Below, piece after piece: positions 36,653-45,569 of a stretch of DNA of 64,000 bases. Within the stretch, counting starts at the first letter, position 1, and each line of letters begins with the position of its first letter. The position numbers and the translations under genes are program-made. Source of the DNA: Andreprevotia sp. IGB-42 (GTDB taxonomy: Bacteria; Pseudomonadota; Gammaproteobacteria; Burkholderiales; Chitinibacteraceae); assembly GCF_009848685.1 (NCBI RefSeq), contig NZ_WXTX01000003.1:372001-436000 (forward strand). The letters run 5' to 3'. Under the pieces are notes generated by a model. The model worked only from the letters and a program-made list of their open reading frames with translations, did not search any database and was not told where the DNA came from.

Positions 36653-36667
36653 TTAAGTTTTTCTTAA
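36653..36667. promoter_or_regulatory. Candidate LysR operator between the regulator and dgoK
   Basis: TTAAG-TTTTT-CTTAA, a perfect 5-bp dyad with 5-base spacer (a T-N11-A type site), ten bases before the LysR start and about 85 bases before dgoK. This is where an autoregulating LysR protein would bind. Confidence 0.5.
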
Positions 36668-36747
36668 CGAAGCAACAAGAATTTGTAGTTTGCCACAAAC
36701 AGTTACGAAACCAACAATGGTGCAAACCCTCACGGCGATGCACCAGA

Positions 36748-37761
36748 ATGAACATCCTGACCATAGACACCGGCACCACCAATACCCGTGTGACCGTATG
36801 GCGCCACGAGGCCGCTGTGGCGCATGCCGCTCGCCAGGTAGGGGTGCGCGATACGGCAATCACCGGCAATGCCACCACGCTGCAGGCAGGCGTGCGCGCC
36901 ACCATCGAGGCAGCGCTGGATAAGGCGCATCTGGGCATGGATGCGGTTGATCTGGTGCTGGCCTCCGGCATGATCACCTCCAATGTGGGGCTGCATGAAA
37001 TCCCCCACCTGCTGGCACCAGTAAGCCGCCGCGAGCTGGGCGCAGGCATGCAGCAGGCGCTGATCCCCGAGGTGTGCAACAAGCCGATCTGGTTTGTGCC
37101 CGGCGTGCGCAACCCGGTAGAGAACATCGGGCTGCACAACTGCGAGGCGATGGACATGATGCGCGGCGAAGAGGTGGAAACCATTGCGCTGATCGAGCGC
37201 CTGGCCATTACCGAGCCGGCCGTGGTCATCCTGCCCGGTTCGCACTCCAAGTTTGTGCATCTGGATGCCAGCCAGCACATCACCGGCTGCGTCACCACGC
37301 TGGCGGGCGAGCTGCTGCACGTGATCACCCACAACACCATCCTGGCCGGCTCGCTCGATAGCGATTTTGCCAGCGAGATCGATGAAGAAATGCTGCTGGC
37401 AGGCGCCCGCTCTGCCAGCCATATCGGGTTGGGGCGCGCGTGCTTTACCGTGCGCACGCTGGATCAGTTCACCATTTACGAGCGCAATGCGCGCGCCAAC
37501 TTCCTCCTGGGCGCCGTGCTCGGTGCGGACCTGCTGACGTTGAAAAACAGCAGCGCCATCCGCATGAGCCCCGGCACCCAGTTCATCGTCACCGGCAAAC
37601 CCATCTTGCGGGAAGCCCTTGGGCTGCTCGTGCGCGGTGACGATTTTTTCTCCGGCAAGGTCACGATCACCCGCGACGACCAGCAAGCCGATCTCGCCGG
37701 TTTCGGCGCGATCGCAGTGGCGCGCGAACGGGGCCTGTTGAGTACCACCGGCAAGCGATAA
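36748..37761 (+). CDS. dgoK: 2-dehydro-3-deoxygalactonokinase DgoK
   Basis: DgoK phosphorylates 2-keto-3-deoxygalactonate to the 6-phosphate, the step before aldol cleavage. The 337-residue protein begins MNILTIDTGTTNTRVTVW, the phosphate-binding loop of this sugar-kinase family, and contains VLASGMITSNVGLHEIPHL and LPGSHSKFVHL, both typical of DgoK. It opens the operon; dgoA and dgoD are at the far end, about 8 kb downstream. Confidence 0.94.
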   Translation: MNILTIDTGTTNTRVTVWRHEAAVAHAARQVGVRDTAITGNATTLQAGVRATIEAALDKAHLGMDAVDLVLASGMITSNVGLHEIPHLLAPVSRRELGAGMQQALIPEVCNKPIWFVPGVRNPVENIGLHNCEAMDMMRGEEVETIALIERLAITEPAVVILPGSHSKFVHLDASQHITGCVTTLAGELLHVITHNTILAGSLDSDFASEIDEEMLLAGARSASHIGLGRACFTVRTLDQFTIYERNARANFLLGAVLGADLLTLKNSSAIRMSPGTQFIVTGKPILREALGLLVRGDDFFSGKVTITRDDQQADLAGFGAIAVARERGLLSTTGKR

Positions 37762-37767
37762 CAAGAT

Positions 37768-37790
37768 CGGCGGAAATCCGCCGCGTTTTT
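37768..37790 (+). terminator. Intrinsic terminator or attenuator between dgoK and the transporter genes
   Basis: CGGCGGA-AA-TCCGCCG followed by CGTTTTT, eight bases after the dgoK stop. It could limit read-through from dgoK into the importer genes, which then may need their own promoter in the remaining 80 bases. Confidence 0.7.
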
Positions 37791-37871
37791 CGGGCTGCCT
37801 GCACGGATTGCCCGCTTTTCCGGCCCATGCCAACGCAAAGGGCCATCCATGGCATTTAGGAGAGTCGGATC

Positions 37872-38858
37872 ATGAAGCAATTTCGCACACTACTGGGCAC
37901 GGTCGGCCTGTCGCTGGCGCTGCTGGGTGGCGCTGCACATGCAGCGGATGAAGTGAAGATCGGTTTCCTGGTAAAGCAGGCTGAAGAGCCGTGGTTCCAG
38001 GATGAATGGAAGTTTGCCGAGCAGGCCGCCAGGGAGAAAGGCTTCAAGCTGGTGAAGATCGGCGTGCCCAGTGGCGACAAGGTACTGACCGCCATCGATA
38101 ACCTGGCGGCGCAACATGCGCAAGGCTTCATCATCTGCGTGCCGGACGTGAAGCTGGGGCCGGCGGTGGTGGCCAAGGCCAAGCAGAGCAACCTGAAAGT
38201 GATGACGGTGGATGACCGTCTGGTAGACGGCAGCGGCAAGCCGATCGAGGCAGTGCCGCACATGGGGATCTCGGCCTACAAGATTGGCGAGCAGGTGGGC
38301 GCCGCACTGGCAGAAGAAGCCAAAAAGCGCGGCTGGAACCTGGCAGAAGTGGGCGCCATCCGCATCGCGTATGACCAGCTCCCCACTGCCAAGGAACGCA
38401 CCGATGGCGCGATTGCCGCACTGACTGCAGCGGGCTTCCCCAAGGCCAACATCATCAACGCGCCGCAAGCCAAGACCGACACCGAAAACGCCTTCAACGC
38501 CGCCAATATCGCCATCACGCAGAACCCCAAGTTCAAGCATTGGCTGGCATTCGGCCTGAATGACGAAGCGGTGCTGGGTGCCGTGCGTGCAGCCGAAGGC
38601 CAGGGTGCCAAGGCAGACAACATGATCGGCGTGGGCATCGGTGGCAGCCAGTCGGCTCTCAACGAGTTTGCCAAGAACGAAAAGACCGGTTTCTTCGGCA
38701 CCGTGCTGATCAGCCCCAAGCGCCATGGCTATGAAACCACCTTGAACATGTACGAGTGGATCAAGAACGGCAAGGCGCCGGAAAAATTGATCCTCACCTC
38801 GGGCAAGCTGATGACGCGTGACAACGCTGCCGCAGTGAAAAAGGAAATGGGCCTGTAA
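37872..38858 (+). CDS. araF: Sugar ABC transporter substrate-binding protein (AraF-like)
   Basis: A periplasmic binding protein of 328 residues with a Sec signal peptide (about 1-24, ending AHA-AD). The mature part closely follows L-arabinose-binding protein: VKIGFLVKQAEEPWFQDEW at the start, DDRLVDGSGKPI, and the C-terminal FFGTVLISPKRHGYET. AraF binds L-arabinose and also D-galactose and D-fucose. Since the downstream enzymes are galactonate-type, D-galactose is a likely substrate here. TTAGGAG lies upstream of the ATG. Confidence 0.9.
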   Translation: MKQFRTLLGTVGLSLALLGGAAHAADEVKIGFLVKQAEEPWFQDEWKFAEQAAREKGFKLVKIGVPSGDKVLTAIDNLAAQHAQGFIICVPDVKLGPAVVAKAKQSNLKVMTVDDRLVDGSGKPIEAVPHMGISAYKIGEQVGAALAEEAKKRGWNLAEVGAIRIAYDQLPTAKERTDGAIAALTAAGFPKANIINAPQAKTDTENAFNAANIAITQNPKFKHWLAFGLNDEAVLGAVRAAEGQGAKADNMIGVGIGGSQSALNEFAKNEKTGFFGTVLISPKRHGYETTLNMYEWIKNGKAPEKLILTSGKLMTRDNAAAVKKEMGL

Positions 38859-38871
38859 AGCCATCCCGGTT

Positions 38872-38901
38872 GCGGGTGCCGGCAGCAAAACCGGCACCCG
38901 C
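38872..38901 (+). repeat. Long GC hairpin between binding-protein and ATPase genes
   Basis: GCGGGTGCCGG and CCGGCACCCGC pair perfectly (11 bp, 8-base loop) 14 bases after the araF stop. There is no T-run, so it is more likely to protect the upstream mRNA than to terminate. This would let the binding protein be made in excess over the membrane components. Confidence 0.7.
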
Positions 38902-38974
38902 CCCCTGCCCCGCGGCGACCTGTGGGCAACAAAAGCAGAGCACAACAGAGTTGGCGTGACGTGTGGAGTGATGT

Positions 38975-40489
38975 GTGAGCGATCTCGAATTCAAGGCCAT
39001 CGGCAAGGTTTTCCCCGGCGTGCGTGCGCTGTCCGACATCAGCTTCCGGGTGGAAGCCGGCCGCGTGCATGGCCTGCTGGGCGAAAACGGCGCGGGCAAA
39101 TCCACGCTGATGAAAATCCTTGGCGGTGAATACGTACCGGACGAAGGCGAGCTGATCGTGGGTGGCCAGGTGCGCCGCTTCCAGCGCAGCCGCGATGCCA
39201 TCGATGCCGGCATTGCCATCATCCACCAGGAGCTGCAATACGTGCCGGAGCTGACGGTGATGGAAAACCTGCTGCTGGGCCGCCTGCCCAGCCGCTTCGG
39301 CTTTGTGCAGAAGCGCGGCGCCATTGCCTGGACGCGTGAACAGCTGCAGAAAATCGGCGTGGAGATCGACCCGCTGGCGCGGCTGCGAGACCTGTCCATC
39401 GGCCAGCGGCAGATGGTGGAAATCTGCAAGGCTATCCTGCGCGATGCCAAAGTGATTGCGCTGGACGAACCCACCAGCTCGCTCTCGCATCGCGAGACGG
39501 AAATCCTGTTCCGGCTGGTGCGCGAGCTGCGCAGCCAGGGCAAGGTGATGATCTATATCTCGCACCGGCTGGAAGAAATCTTTGCGCTGTGCGATAGCGC
39601 CACCATCTTCCGCGATGGCCGCAAGGTGGCCGATTACCCCAGCCTGGCGGGCGTAACGCGGGATGAACTGGTCAACCGCATGGTGGGGCGTGAAATCAGC
39701 GATATCTTCGGCTACCGGGCGCGCGCGCTGGGCGAAACCCGGCTGGCCGTGCGCGGCATGCATGGCCCCAAGCTGGCCCCACCGGCAGACTTCAGCGTGC
39801 GCCGCGGCGAGATCGTCGGCTTTTTCGGCCTGGTGGGCGCCGGCCGCAGCGAGCTGATGCAACTGGTGTACGGTGCCGACAAGCGCGACAGCGGCGAGGT
39901 GCTGATCGACGGTGCCCCGCTGCCCGGCCGCCATATCCGCAATGCCATTGCCGCCGGCCTGGTGTTCTGCCCGGAAGACCGCAAGGAGCACGGCATCATC
40001 GGCTGCCGCTCGGTGGCGGAGAACATCAATATCAGTTGCCGCCGCCATTCGCGCCGCGCGCACTTCTTCGTGAACGACGGCGCGGAGGCCGAGATAGCCG
40101 ATGGCTACATCAAGCTGCTGCGCATCAAGACCCCCAACCGCCAGCAGCCCATCCGCCTGCTGTCCGGCGGCAACCAGCAGAAGGTGATCCTGTCGCGCTG
40201 GCTGGCCGAGCAGGACCTGCGGGTGCTGATCATCGACGAGCCCACGCGCGGTATCGACGTGGGCGCCAAGAACGAAATCTATGCGGTGCTGTACGAGCTG
40301 GCCGCCAAGGGCGTCGCCATCGTGATGGTATCGAGCGAGCTGCCCGAGGTACTGGGTGTGGCCGACCGCATCGTGGTGATGTGCCAGGGGCGCATTACCG
40401 GCGAGCTGGCCCGCGCAGATGCCAGCGAACAGAAAATCCTCTCGCTGGCCTTGCCGGTGAGTGATAGCCCGCAGCGCCTTGCTGCCTAG
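38975..40489 (+). CDS. araG: Sugar ABC transporter ATP-binding protein (AraG-like)
   Basis: 504 residues with two fused ABC ATPase domains, as usual for carbohydrate importers of this class. The first has Walker [10 protein letters not shown] (36-44), LSIGQRQ and [10 protein letters not shown]; the second has the degenerate Walker [10 protein letters not shown], the signature LSGGNQQKV and [10 protein letters not shown]. The start is GTG at 38975 with GGAG upstream. Its closest pattern is AraG, in agreement with the preceding binding protein. Confidence 0.93.
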   Translation: MSDLEFKAIGKVFPGVRALSDISFRVEAGRVHGLLGENGAGKSTLMKILGGEYVPDEGELIVGGQVRRFQRSRDAIDAGIAIIHQELQYVPELTVMENLLLGRLPSRFGFVQKRGAIAWTREQLQKIGVEIDPLARLRDLSIGQRQMVEICKAILRDAKVIALDEPTSSLSHRETEILFRLVRELRSQGKVMIYISHRLEEIFALCDSATIFRDGRKVADYPSLAGVTRDELVNRMVGREISDIFGYRARALGETRLAVRGMHGPKLAPPADFSVRRGEIVGFFGLVGAGRSELMQLVYGADKRDSGEVLIDGAPLPGRHIRNAIAAGLVFCPEDRKEHGIIGCRSVAENINISCRRHSRRAHFFVNDGAEAEIADGYIKLLRIKTPNRQQPIRLLSGGNQQKVILSRWLAEQDLRVLIIDEPTRGIDVGAKNEIYAVLYELAAKGVAIVMVSSELPEVLGVADRIVVMCQGRITGELARADASEQKILSLALPVSDSPQRLAA

Positions 40490-40498
40490 GAACAGATC

Positions 40499-41491
40499 AT
40501 GAACACAGCAAGCCAAACCGCCCCGGCCATCGGAGGCCACGCCATGGACAAACGCAAACTGCTCCGCCACCTGGATGACTACAGCCTGATCCTGATCTTC
40601 ATTGCGCTGTTCGCGGTACTGAGCTTTACCGTCGAGTATTTCTTCTCGTGGCAGAACATGATCGGCCTGGCACTCTCGGTATCGCAGATCGGCATGGTGG
40701 CCTGCACCATGATGTTCTGCCTGGCATCGCGTGATTTCGATCTGTCCATCGGCTCCACCGTGGCGTTTGCCGGCGTGTTGTGTGCGATGGTCATCAACCA
40801 GACCGGCAGCATCGTGGTCGGCATTGCCGCCAGCCTGCTGGCGGGCGGCGTGATCGGCTTCATCAATGGCGCGGTGATCGCCAAGCTGCGCATCAACGCG
40901 CTGATCACCACGCTGGCCACCATGGAAATGGTGCGTGGGCTGGCGTTCATCGCCTCCAATGGCCAGGCAGTGGGCGTATCGGACGAAGCCTTCTTCAACC
41001 TGGGCAACACCATCATTTTCGGCATTCCCAGCCCGGTGTGGATCACCATCCTGTGCTTCGTGGTGTTCGGCGTGATGCTCAACAAGACCGTATACGGCCG
41101 CAATACGCTGGCCGTCGGGGGTAACCCGGATGCATCGCGGCTGGCCGGTGTGAACGTGGATGCAACGCGTATCTATATCTTCCTGATCCAGGGCGTGATT
41201 GCCGCGCTGGCGGGCGTGATCCTGGCATCGCGCATTACCAGCGGCCAACCCAATGCCGCGCAGGGCTTCGAGCTGAACGTGATTTCTGCCTGCGTGCTGG
41301 GGGGCGTATCGCTGATGGGTGGCCGCGCCAGCATGAGCGGCGTGATCGTGGGCGTGCTGATCATGGGTACCGTGCAGAACGCGATGAACCTGATGAATAT
41401 CGATGCGTTCTACCAGTACCTGGTGCGCGGCGGCATCCTGCTGCTGGCGGTGCTGATCGACCAACTGAAAAACCGCGGCCAGGCCGATTGA
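40499..41491 (+). CDS. araH: Sugar ABC transporter permease (AraH-like)
   Basis: 330 residues with about ten hydrophobic segments, of the RbsC/AraH permease family; SRDFDLSIGSTVAFAG and SACVLGGVSLMGGRASM are conserved family motifs. Two starts are plausible: ATG 40499, after TAGGAAC, and ATG 40544 (MDKRKLLRHLDDY), which follows a stronger CGGAGG. The later start fits homologues well and loses only a polar leader. Confidence 0.93.
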   Translation: MNTASQTAPAIGGHAMDKRKLLRHLDDYSLILIFIALFAVLSFTVEYFFSWQNMIGLALSVSQIGMVACTMMFCLASRDFDLSIGSTVAFAGVLCAMVINQTGSIVVGIAASLLAGGVIGFINGAVIAKLRINALITTLATMEMVRGLAFIASNGQAVGVSDEAFFNLGNTIIFGIPSPVWITILCFVVFGVMLNKTVYGRNTLAVGGNPDASRLAGVNVDATRIYIFLIQGVIAALAGVILASRITSGQPNAAQGFELNVISACVLGGVSLMGGRASMSGVIVGVLIMGTVQNAMNLMNIDAFYQYLVRGGILLLAVLIDQLKNRGQAD

Positions 41492-41502
41492 GGAAGCGCA
41501 GC

Positions 41503-42267
41503 ATGAGCGAATTCGCCCACTACCCCAGTCTTGTCGGCAAGAGTGTGTTCATCAGCGGCGGCACCACCGGCATCGGCGCCAGTTTTGTTGCCGCTTTTGC
41601 CCGCCAGGGCGCCAGAGTGGCCTTTATCGGCCGCAACCGCGAAGCGGCGGAAGCATTGATTGCCAACTTGCCGCCAGTGCCGCAGCGCCCGCTGTTCATC
41701 CAGTGCGATGTAACCGATACGGCTGCGCTGCAAGCTGCCATCGCCAGCGCGCGCATGGCAAACGGCCCGATCAGCGTACTTGTGAATAATGCCGCCAACG
41801 ACGAGCGCCATAAAACGCCCGACGTGACCGAGCAATTCTGGGATGCCGCCATCGCCATCAATCTGCGTCACCAGTTCTTTGCCGCGCAGGCGGTGGTGGC
41901 CGATATGCAGGCGCAAGGCGGCGGCAGCATCATCAATCTGAGTTCCACCAGCTGGAAATTGAAGGTGCCCGATTACCCGGCGTATGCCACCTGCAAAGCC
42001 GCCATCAATGGCCTCACACGCAGCCTGGCGCGGGAGTTCGGGCCACATCGCATCCGTGTGAATACGCTCACCCCCGGCTGGGTGATGACGGAAAAACAGC
42101 TGCGGCTGTGGGTAGATGCCGCTGGCGAGGCCGAGATCGACCGCAGCCAGTGCCTGCCCGGCCGCCTGCAGCCGGAAGACCTGGCGCAGATGGCGCTGTT
42201 CCTGGCCGCCGATGACAGCCGCATGTGTACCGCACAGGAATTCGTGGTCGACGCGGGCTGGACCTGA
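41503..42267 (+). CDS. SDR-family sugar dehydrogenase (galactose/arabinose 1-dehydrogenase-like)
   Basis: 254 residues with a classical short-chain dehydrogenase layout: nucleotide loop GGTTGIG (19-25), VNNAA (94-98), Ser148 and the catalytic Tyr161-x3-Lys165. Between the importer and a lactonase gene, the likely reaction is NAD(P)-dependent oxidation of the aldose to the lactone. ATG 41503 follows GAGGAAG; the araH stop overlaps the region just upstream. A second SDR occurs later in the operon, so assignment of the first step to this one is inference. Confidence 0.85.
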   Translation: MSEFAHYPSLVGKSVFISGGTTGIGASFVAAFARQGARVAFIGRNREAAEALIANLPPVPQRPLFIQCDVTDTAALQAAIASARMANGPISVLVNNAANDERHKTPDVTEQFWDAAIAINLRHQFFAAQAVVADMQAQGGGSIINLSSTSWKLKVPDYPAYATCKAAINGLTRSLAREFGPHRIRVNTLTPGWVMTEKQLRLWVDAAGEAEIDRSQCLPGRLQPEDLAQMALFLAADDSRMCTAQEFVVDAGWT

Positions 42268-42278
42268 GCCGCTACATA

Positions 42279-42290
42279 CATCTGTAGATG
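42279..42290. promoter_or_regulatory. Short palindrome before the lactonase gene
   Basis: CATCT-GT-AGATG, perfect 5-bp dyad in the 79-base gap between the SDR and lactonase genes, the largest gap in this half of the operon. It may be an internal operator, or a weak RNA stem. Confidence 0.25.
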
Positions 42291-42346
42291 CAAATGCAAC
42301 CTGCCGGCCCTAATCTGAATGATCACCGGTCTTTCCGAGCTTCCGA

Positions 42347-43246
42347 ATGCACAATGTACAGCCCATCTCTCCATCCCGCTTCAACCTGGGCGAGGGCATC
42401 CTGTGGGATGACCGCCTGCAGGTGGTGTGGTGGACCGATATCCATGCCGCCACGCTGTGGCAATACAGCCCGGCCACCCGGGCCGAGCGCAGCTGGCCGC
42501 TGCGCGAGCGGCTGGGCTGCTTTGCGCTGACGGCGACGGATGGCGTATTGCTGCTGGGACTGGAACGCGGGCTGGCCCGCTTCGATGCCGGCAGTGGCGA
42601 GCTGGCCCATCTGCAGGATGTAGAGCCGGAATACCCGAAAACCCGCATCAACGATGGCCGTTGCGACCGGGCCGGCAATTTCGTGTTCGGCACGCTGAAC
42701 GAGGGCGGGCCGGAGCCGATCGGCGCGTTTTACCGGTATGGCGTGGACGGCAGCTTGCAGAAGCTGGCACTGCCTGGCTGCGCCATCGCCAACAGCATCT
42801 GCTTCAGCCCGGATGGCGGCACCCTGTATTTCACCGATTCACCCACCAAATGCATCATGGCTTGCGACTACGACGCAGCCAGCGGCAACACGGAACGCAT
42901 CCGGCTGTTTGCCGATGCCACGCACCAGCGCAGCAACGCGCCAGACCCGGATGGCTCCATCGTCGATGCCGCCGGGCATTTGTGGAATGCCGAATGGGGT
43001 GGCAACCGCGTGGTGCGCTATACGCCAGCGGGCGAGATCGAGCGCGAAATCCGCCTGCCGGCATCGCAAGCCACCTGCCTGACGTTTGCGGGGGCCACGC
43101 TCGATACGCTCTACATCACCACCGCGCGCGCCGGCATGAGCGATACCGCACTGGCACAGGAGGCCACTGCCGGTGCGGTGTTCACCGCACAACCGGACGG
43201 CATTCACGGTTTGCCCGAGCCACGTTACGGCGGCAGCCTGCGCTGA
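42347..43246 (+). CDS. SMP-30/gluconolactonase family sugar lactonase
   Basis: A 299-residue six-bladed beta-propeller of the SMP-30/GluLac/Cgr1 family, which hydrolyses aldonolactones with a bound divalent metal. Family motifs: LGEGILWDDR (metal Glu16), YPKTRINDGRCDRAGNFVFGT, ANSICFSPDGGTLYFTDS and PDPDGSIVDAAGHLWNAEWGG. It would convert the galactono- or arabinonolactone made by the SDR to the acid. The start lacks a strong ribosome-binding site. Confidence 0.92.
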   Translation: MHNVQPISPSRFNLGEGILWDDRLQVVWWTDIHAATLWQYSPATRAERSWPLRERLGCFALTATDGVLLLGLERGLARFDAGSGELAHLQDVEPEYPKTRINDGRCDRAGNFVFGTLNEGGPEPIGAFYRYGVDGSLQKLALPGCAIANSICFSPDGGTLYFTDSPTKCIMACDYDAASGNTERIRLFADATHQRSNAPDPDGSIVDAAGHLWNAEWGGNRVVRYTPAGEIEREIRLPASQATCLTFAGATLDTLYITTARAGMSDTALAQEATAGAVFTAQPDGIHGLPEPRYGGSLR

Positions 43247-43281
43247 TCCCGCCGCCGCCCCACACCAACAGGAGCCCATCC

Positions 43282-44166
43282 ATGAACACACTGATACTCG
43301 ACAATGGCCTGCTCCACCTCGAATTGCTGCCGGAACTGGCGGGCGGCATTGCCCGGCTCGACTGGGTAGCCGGCGGCAAGGCGATACCGGTACTGCGCCC
43401 GCGCAGCAGCAGCGCCGATCCGCAGGAACCCAACACACTGGCGTGCTATGCAATGGTGCCGTGGTCCAACCGTATCGGCCACGGCCGTTTCGATTTTGGC
43501 GGCACCACGCACACGTTGCCGCCCACGCGCAGCGACGAGGCTTACCCGATACACGGCCACGGCGCCTTCAGCGCGTGGGAAACCCTGGCCAGCGATGCCA
43601 GCAGTGCAGAGCTGTATCTGCAGTACAGCGGCACGCCGTTCACTTTCGAGGCATGGCAACGCTACCAGCTGTCGGGCAACCGGCTGGCAGTGACGGTATC
43701 GGTGCGCAACCTGGGCCAGCGGCTGCCGTTCGGGCTGGGACTGCACCCGTTCTTCCCGCGCGATGATGCCACCCGGCTGACCGCACCGGCGCGCAGCCTG
43801 TGGCAGGCCGGGAGCGACAACCTGCCCACGCAGCTGAGCACGCCGGAAGGCGAATGGGACTTCAACCTGCAGCAGGCGCTGCCGGCCAGCACCATGATCA
43901 ACCACGGTTACGCCGGCTGGAGCGGCCGGGCGGAAGTGCTCAACCGGGATGTACACACGCAGATCACTGCGGATGCCGGCCATTACGTGCTGTATACCCC
44001 GCCCGGGCAGGATTTCTTCTGCTTCGAGCCGGCCGATCACTCGATCAATGCACACAACTACGCCGGCAACCCGGCGGAAAGCGGGCTGACCATCCTGGAA
44101 ACCGGCCAGACACTGTCGCGCCGCTTCCAGTTTACCGTGCACCCCAGCGACGAGGCGGCTGCATGA
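43282..44166 (+). CDS. Aldose 1-epimerase
   Basis: 294 residues of the galactose mutarotase family; the catalytic histidines are in YPIHGHGAFSAW and LGLHPFF, and the late motif is FCFEPADHSINAHN. It would speed interconversion of alpha and beta anomers, supplying the beta form for the dehydrogenase. ATG 43282 follows AGGAG. Its stop overlaps the next start (ATGA), so translation is coupled. Confidence 0.92.
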   Translation: MNTLILDNGLLHLELLPELAGGIARLDWVAGGKAIPVLRPRSSSADPQEPNTLACYAMVPWSNRIGHGRFDFGGTTHTLPPTRSDEAYPIHGHGAFSAWETLASDASSAELYLQYSGTPFTFEAWQRYQLSGNRLAVTVSVRNLGQRLPFGLGLHPFFPRDDATRLTAPARSLWQAGSDNLPTQLSTPEGEWDFNLQQALPASTMINHGYAGWSGRAEVLNRDVHTQITADAGHYVLYTPPGQDFFCFEPADHSINAHNYAGNPAESGLTILETGQTLSRRFQFTVHPSDEAAA

Positions 44167-44936
44167 GCGGACGGCTGCATGGCAAGGTGGCATTGGTCAC
44201 TGGCGCCGCGCAAGGCATAGGCGCAGCCATTGCCCGGCTGTTCGTGGCCGAGGGCGCCAAGGTGGCCATCAACGTGCGCAGCAACGATAACCGCGCGCAA
44301 GCGCTGCTGGCCGAGCTGGGGCCGGACAATGCACTGATCGTGGCGGCCGACGTGGCCGAGCGCGCAGCGGTGCAGCGCGCGCTAGACCACGCCGCAGACT
44401 ATTTCGGTGGCCTGCACGTGCTGGTGAACAATGCCGGCATCAATGTATTCAACGACCCGCTGGCGCTGAGCGACGATGAATGGGAACGCTGCTTCGCGGT
44501 GGACCTGAAAGGCGCGTGGCACTGCTGCCAGGCGGCGCTGCCGCACATGCTGACGCAGGGTGCGGGCAGCATCATCAATATTGCTTCGGTGCACGGGCAC
44601 AAGATCATCCCCGGTGCCTTTCCCTACCCGGTGGCCAAGCACGGCCTGATCGGGCTGACGCGGGCACTGGGCATACAGTATGCGGCGCAGGGCGTGCGGG
44701 TGAATTCGATCTCGCCCGGCCTGATCATGACGCCGATTGCCGAAGCCTATTTCAACAGCTGTACAGACCCCGCTGCCGAGCGCCAGCGCCAGGCCGAACT
44801 GCTGCCATGCAAGCGCATCGGCGAGCCGGAAGAAGTGGCGTATACCGCCGTATTCCTGGCCAGCGACGAAGCCCGTTTCATCAACGCGACCGACATCCTG
44901 ATCGATGGTGGCCGCTCGCAGCTTTACCACGAGTGA
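44163..44936 (+). CDS. SDR-family oxidoreductase (second of the operon)
   Basis: 257 residues, classical SDR: GAAQGIG (14-20), NNAG (89-92), Ser142 and Tyr155-x3-Lys159. It resembles glucose or galactose 1-dehydrogenases and ketoreductases about equally, so either SDR of this operon could perform the first oxidation; the other may act on another sugar or epimer. Coupled by ATGA to the epimerase gene, six bases before dgoA. Confidence 0.87.
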   Translation: MSGRLHGKVALVTGAAQGIGAAIARLFVAEGAKVAINVRSNDNRAQALLAELGPDNALIVAADVAERAAVQRALDHAADYFGGLHVLVNNAGINVFNDPLALSDDEWERCFAVDLKGAWHCCQAALPHMLTQGAGSIINIASVHGHKIIPGAFPYPVAKHGLIGLTRALGIQYAAQGVRVNSISPGLIMTPIAEAYFNSCTDPAAERQRQAELLPCKRIGEPEEVAYTAVFLASDEARFINATDILIDGGRSQLYHE

Positions 44937-44942
44937 ATATCC

Positions 44943-45569
44943 ATGCCCTGGCCTACCCGATTGCCATTGATTGCCATCCTGCGTGGCATTACCCCGGATG
45001 AAGTGCTCGATCATGTGGGGGTACTGATCGAAGAAGGCTTCGATGCCATCGAAGTACCGCTGAATTCGCCGGACTGGCAGCGCAGTATCGCGCTCACCGT
45101 GCAAACCTACGGCCTGAAAGCGCTGATCGGCGCTGGTACGGTGCTGGAGCCTGCCGAGGTGGAGCTGCTGGCCGCGCTGGGTAGCAAGCTGGTGGTCACC
45201 CCCAATACCAACGAGGAAGTCATCCGCAGCGCGGTGGCGTTGTCGCAAACCACCTGCATCGGCTGCATGACGCCCAGCGAGGTATTTACCGCCATCAAGG
45301 CCGGCGCGCAGGCGCTGAAGATCTTCCCGGGTGGCTTGCTGGGCCCGGCCTATATCAAGGCGCTGCTGGCGGTGATCCCCAAGCACGTCCCGGTATTCGT
45401 GGTCGGTGGCATCACGCCGGCCAACCTGCATGAATACCTGGCGGTGGGCTGCGCCGGGGCAGGCCTCGGCAGTGATCTCTACAAGCCCGGCCAGTTTCTG
45501 GAAACCACCCGCGAGCGGGCACAGGCCTTTGTTGCCGCCTACCGGCGCTATCAGGAACAGGTTCAATGA
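44943..45569 (+). CDS. dgoA: 2-dehydro-3-deoxy-6-phosphogalactonate aldolase DgoA
   Basis: The class I aldolase that cleaves KDPGal to pyruvate and glyceraldehyde 3-phosphate. The 208-residue protein has the KDPG/KDPGal aldolase motifs: [12 protein letters not shown], Glu37 in [18 protein letters not shown] and the Schiff-base Lys126 in ALKIFPGG. The last four bases overlap dgoD (ATGA). Confidence 0.94.
   Translation: MPWPTRLPLIAILRGITPDEVLDHVGVLIEEGFDAIEVPLNSPDWQRSIALTVQTYGLKALIGAGTVLEPAEVELLAALGSKLVVTPNTNEEVIRSAVALSQTTCIGCMTPSEVFTAIKAGAQALKIFPGGLLGPAYIKALLAVIPKHVPVFVVGGITPANLHEYLAVGCAGAGLGSDLYKPGQFLETTRERAQAFVAAYRRYQEQVQ

Noticed and set aside
38729-41464. A 911-codon open frame on the minus strand across the AraFGH-like genes
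   Set aside because: It is antisense to three clearly recognisable genes, is rich in His, Gln and Ala as expected from GC-rich codon shadows, and shows no domain.
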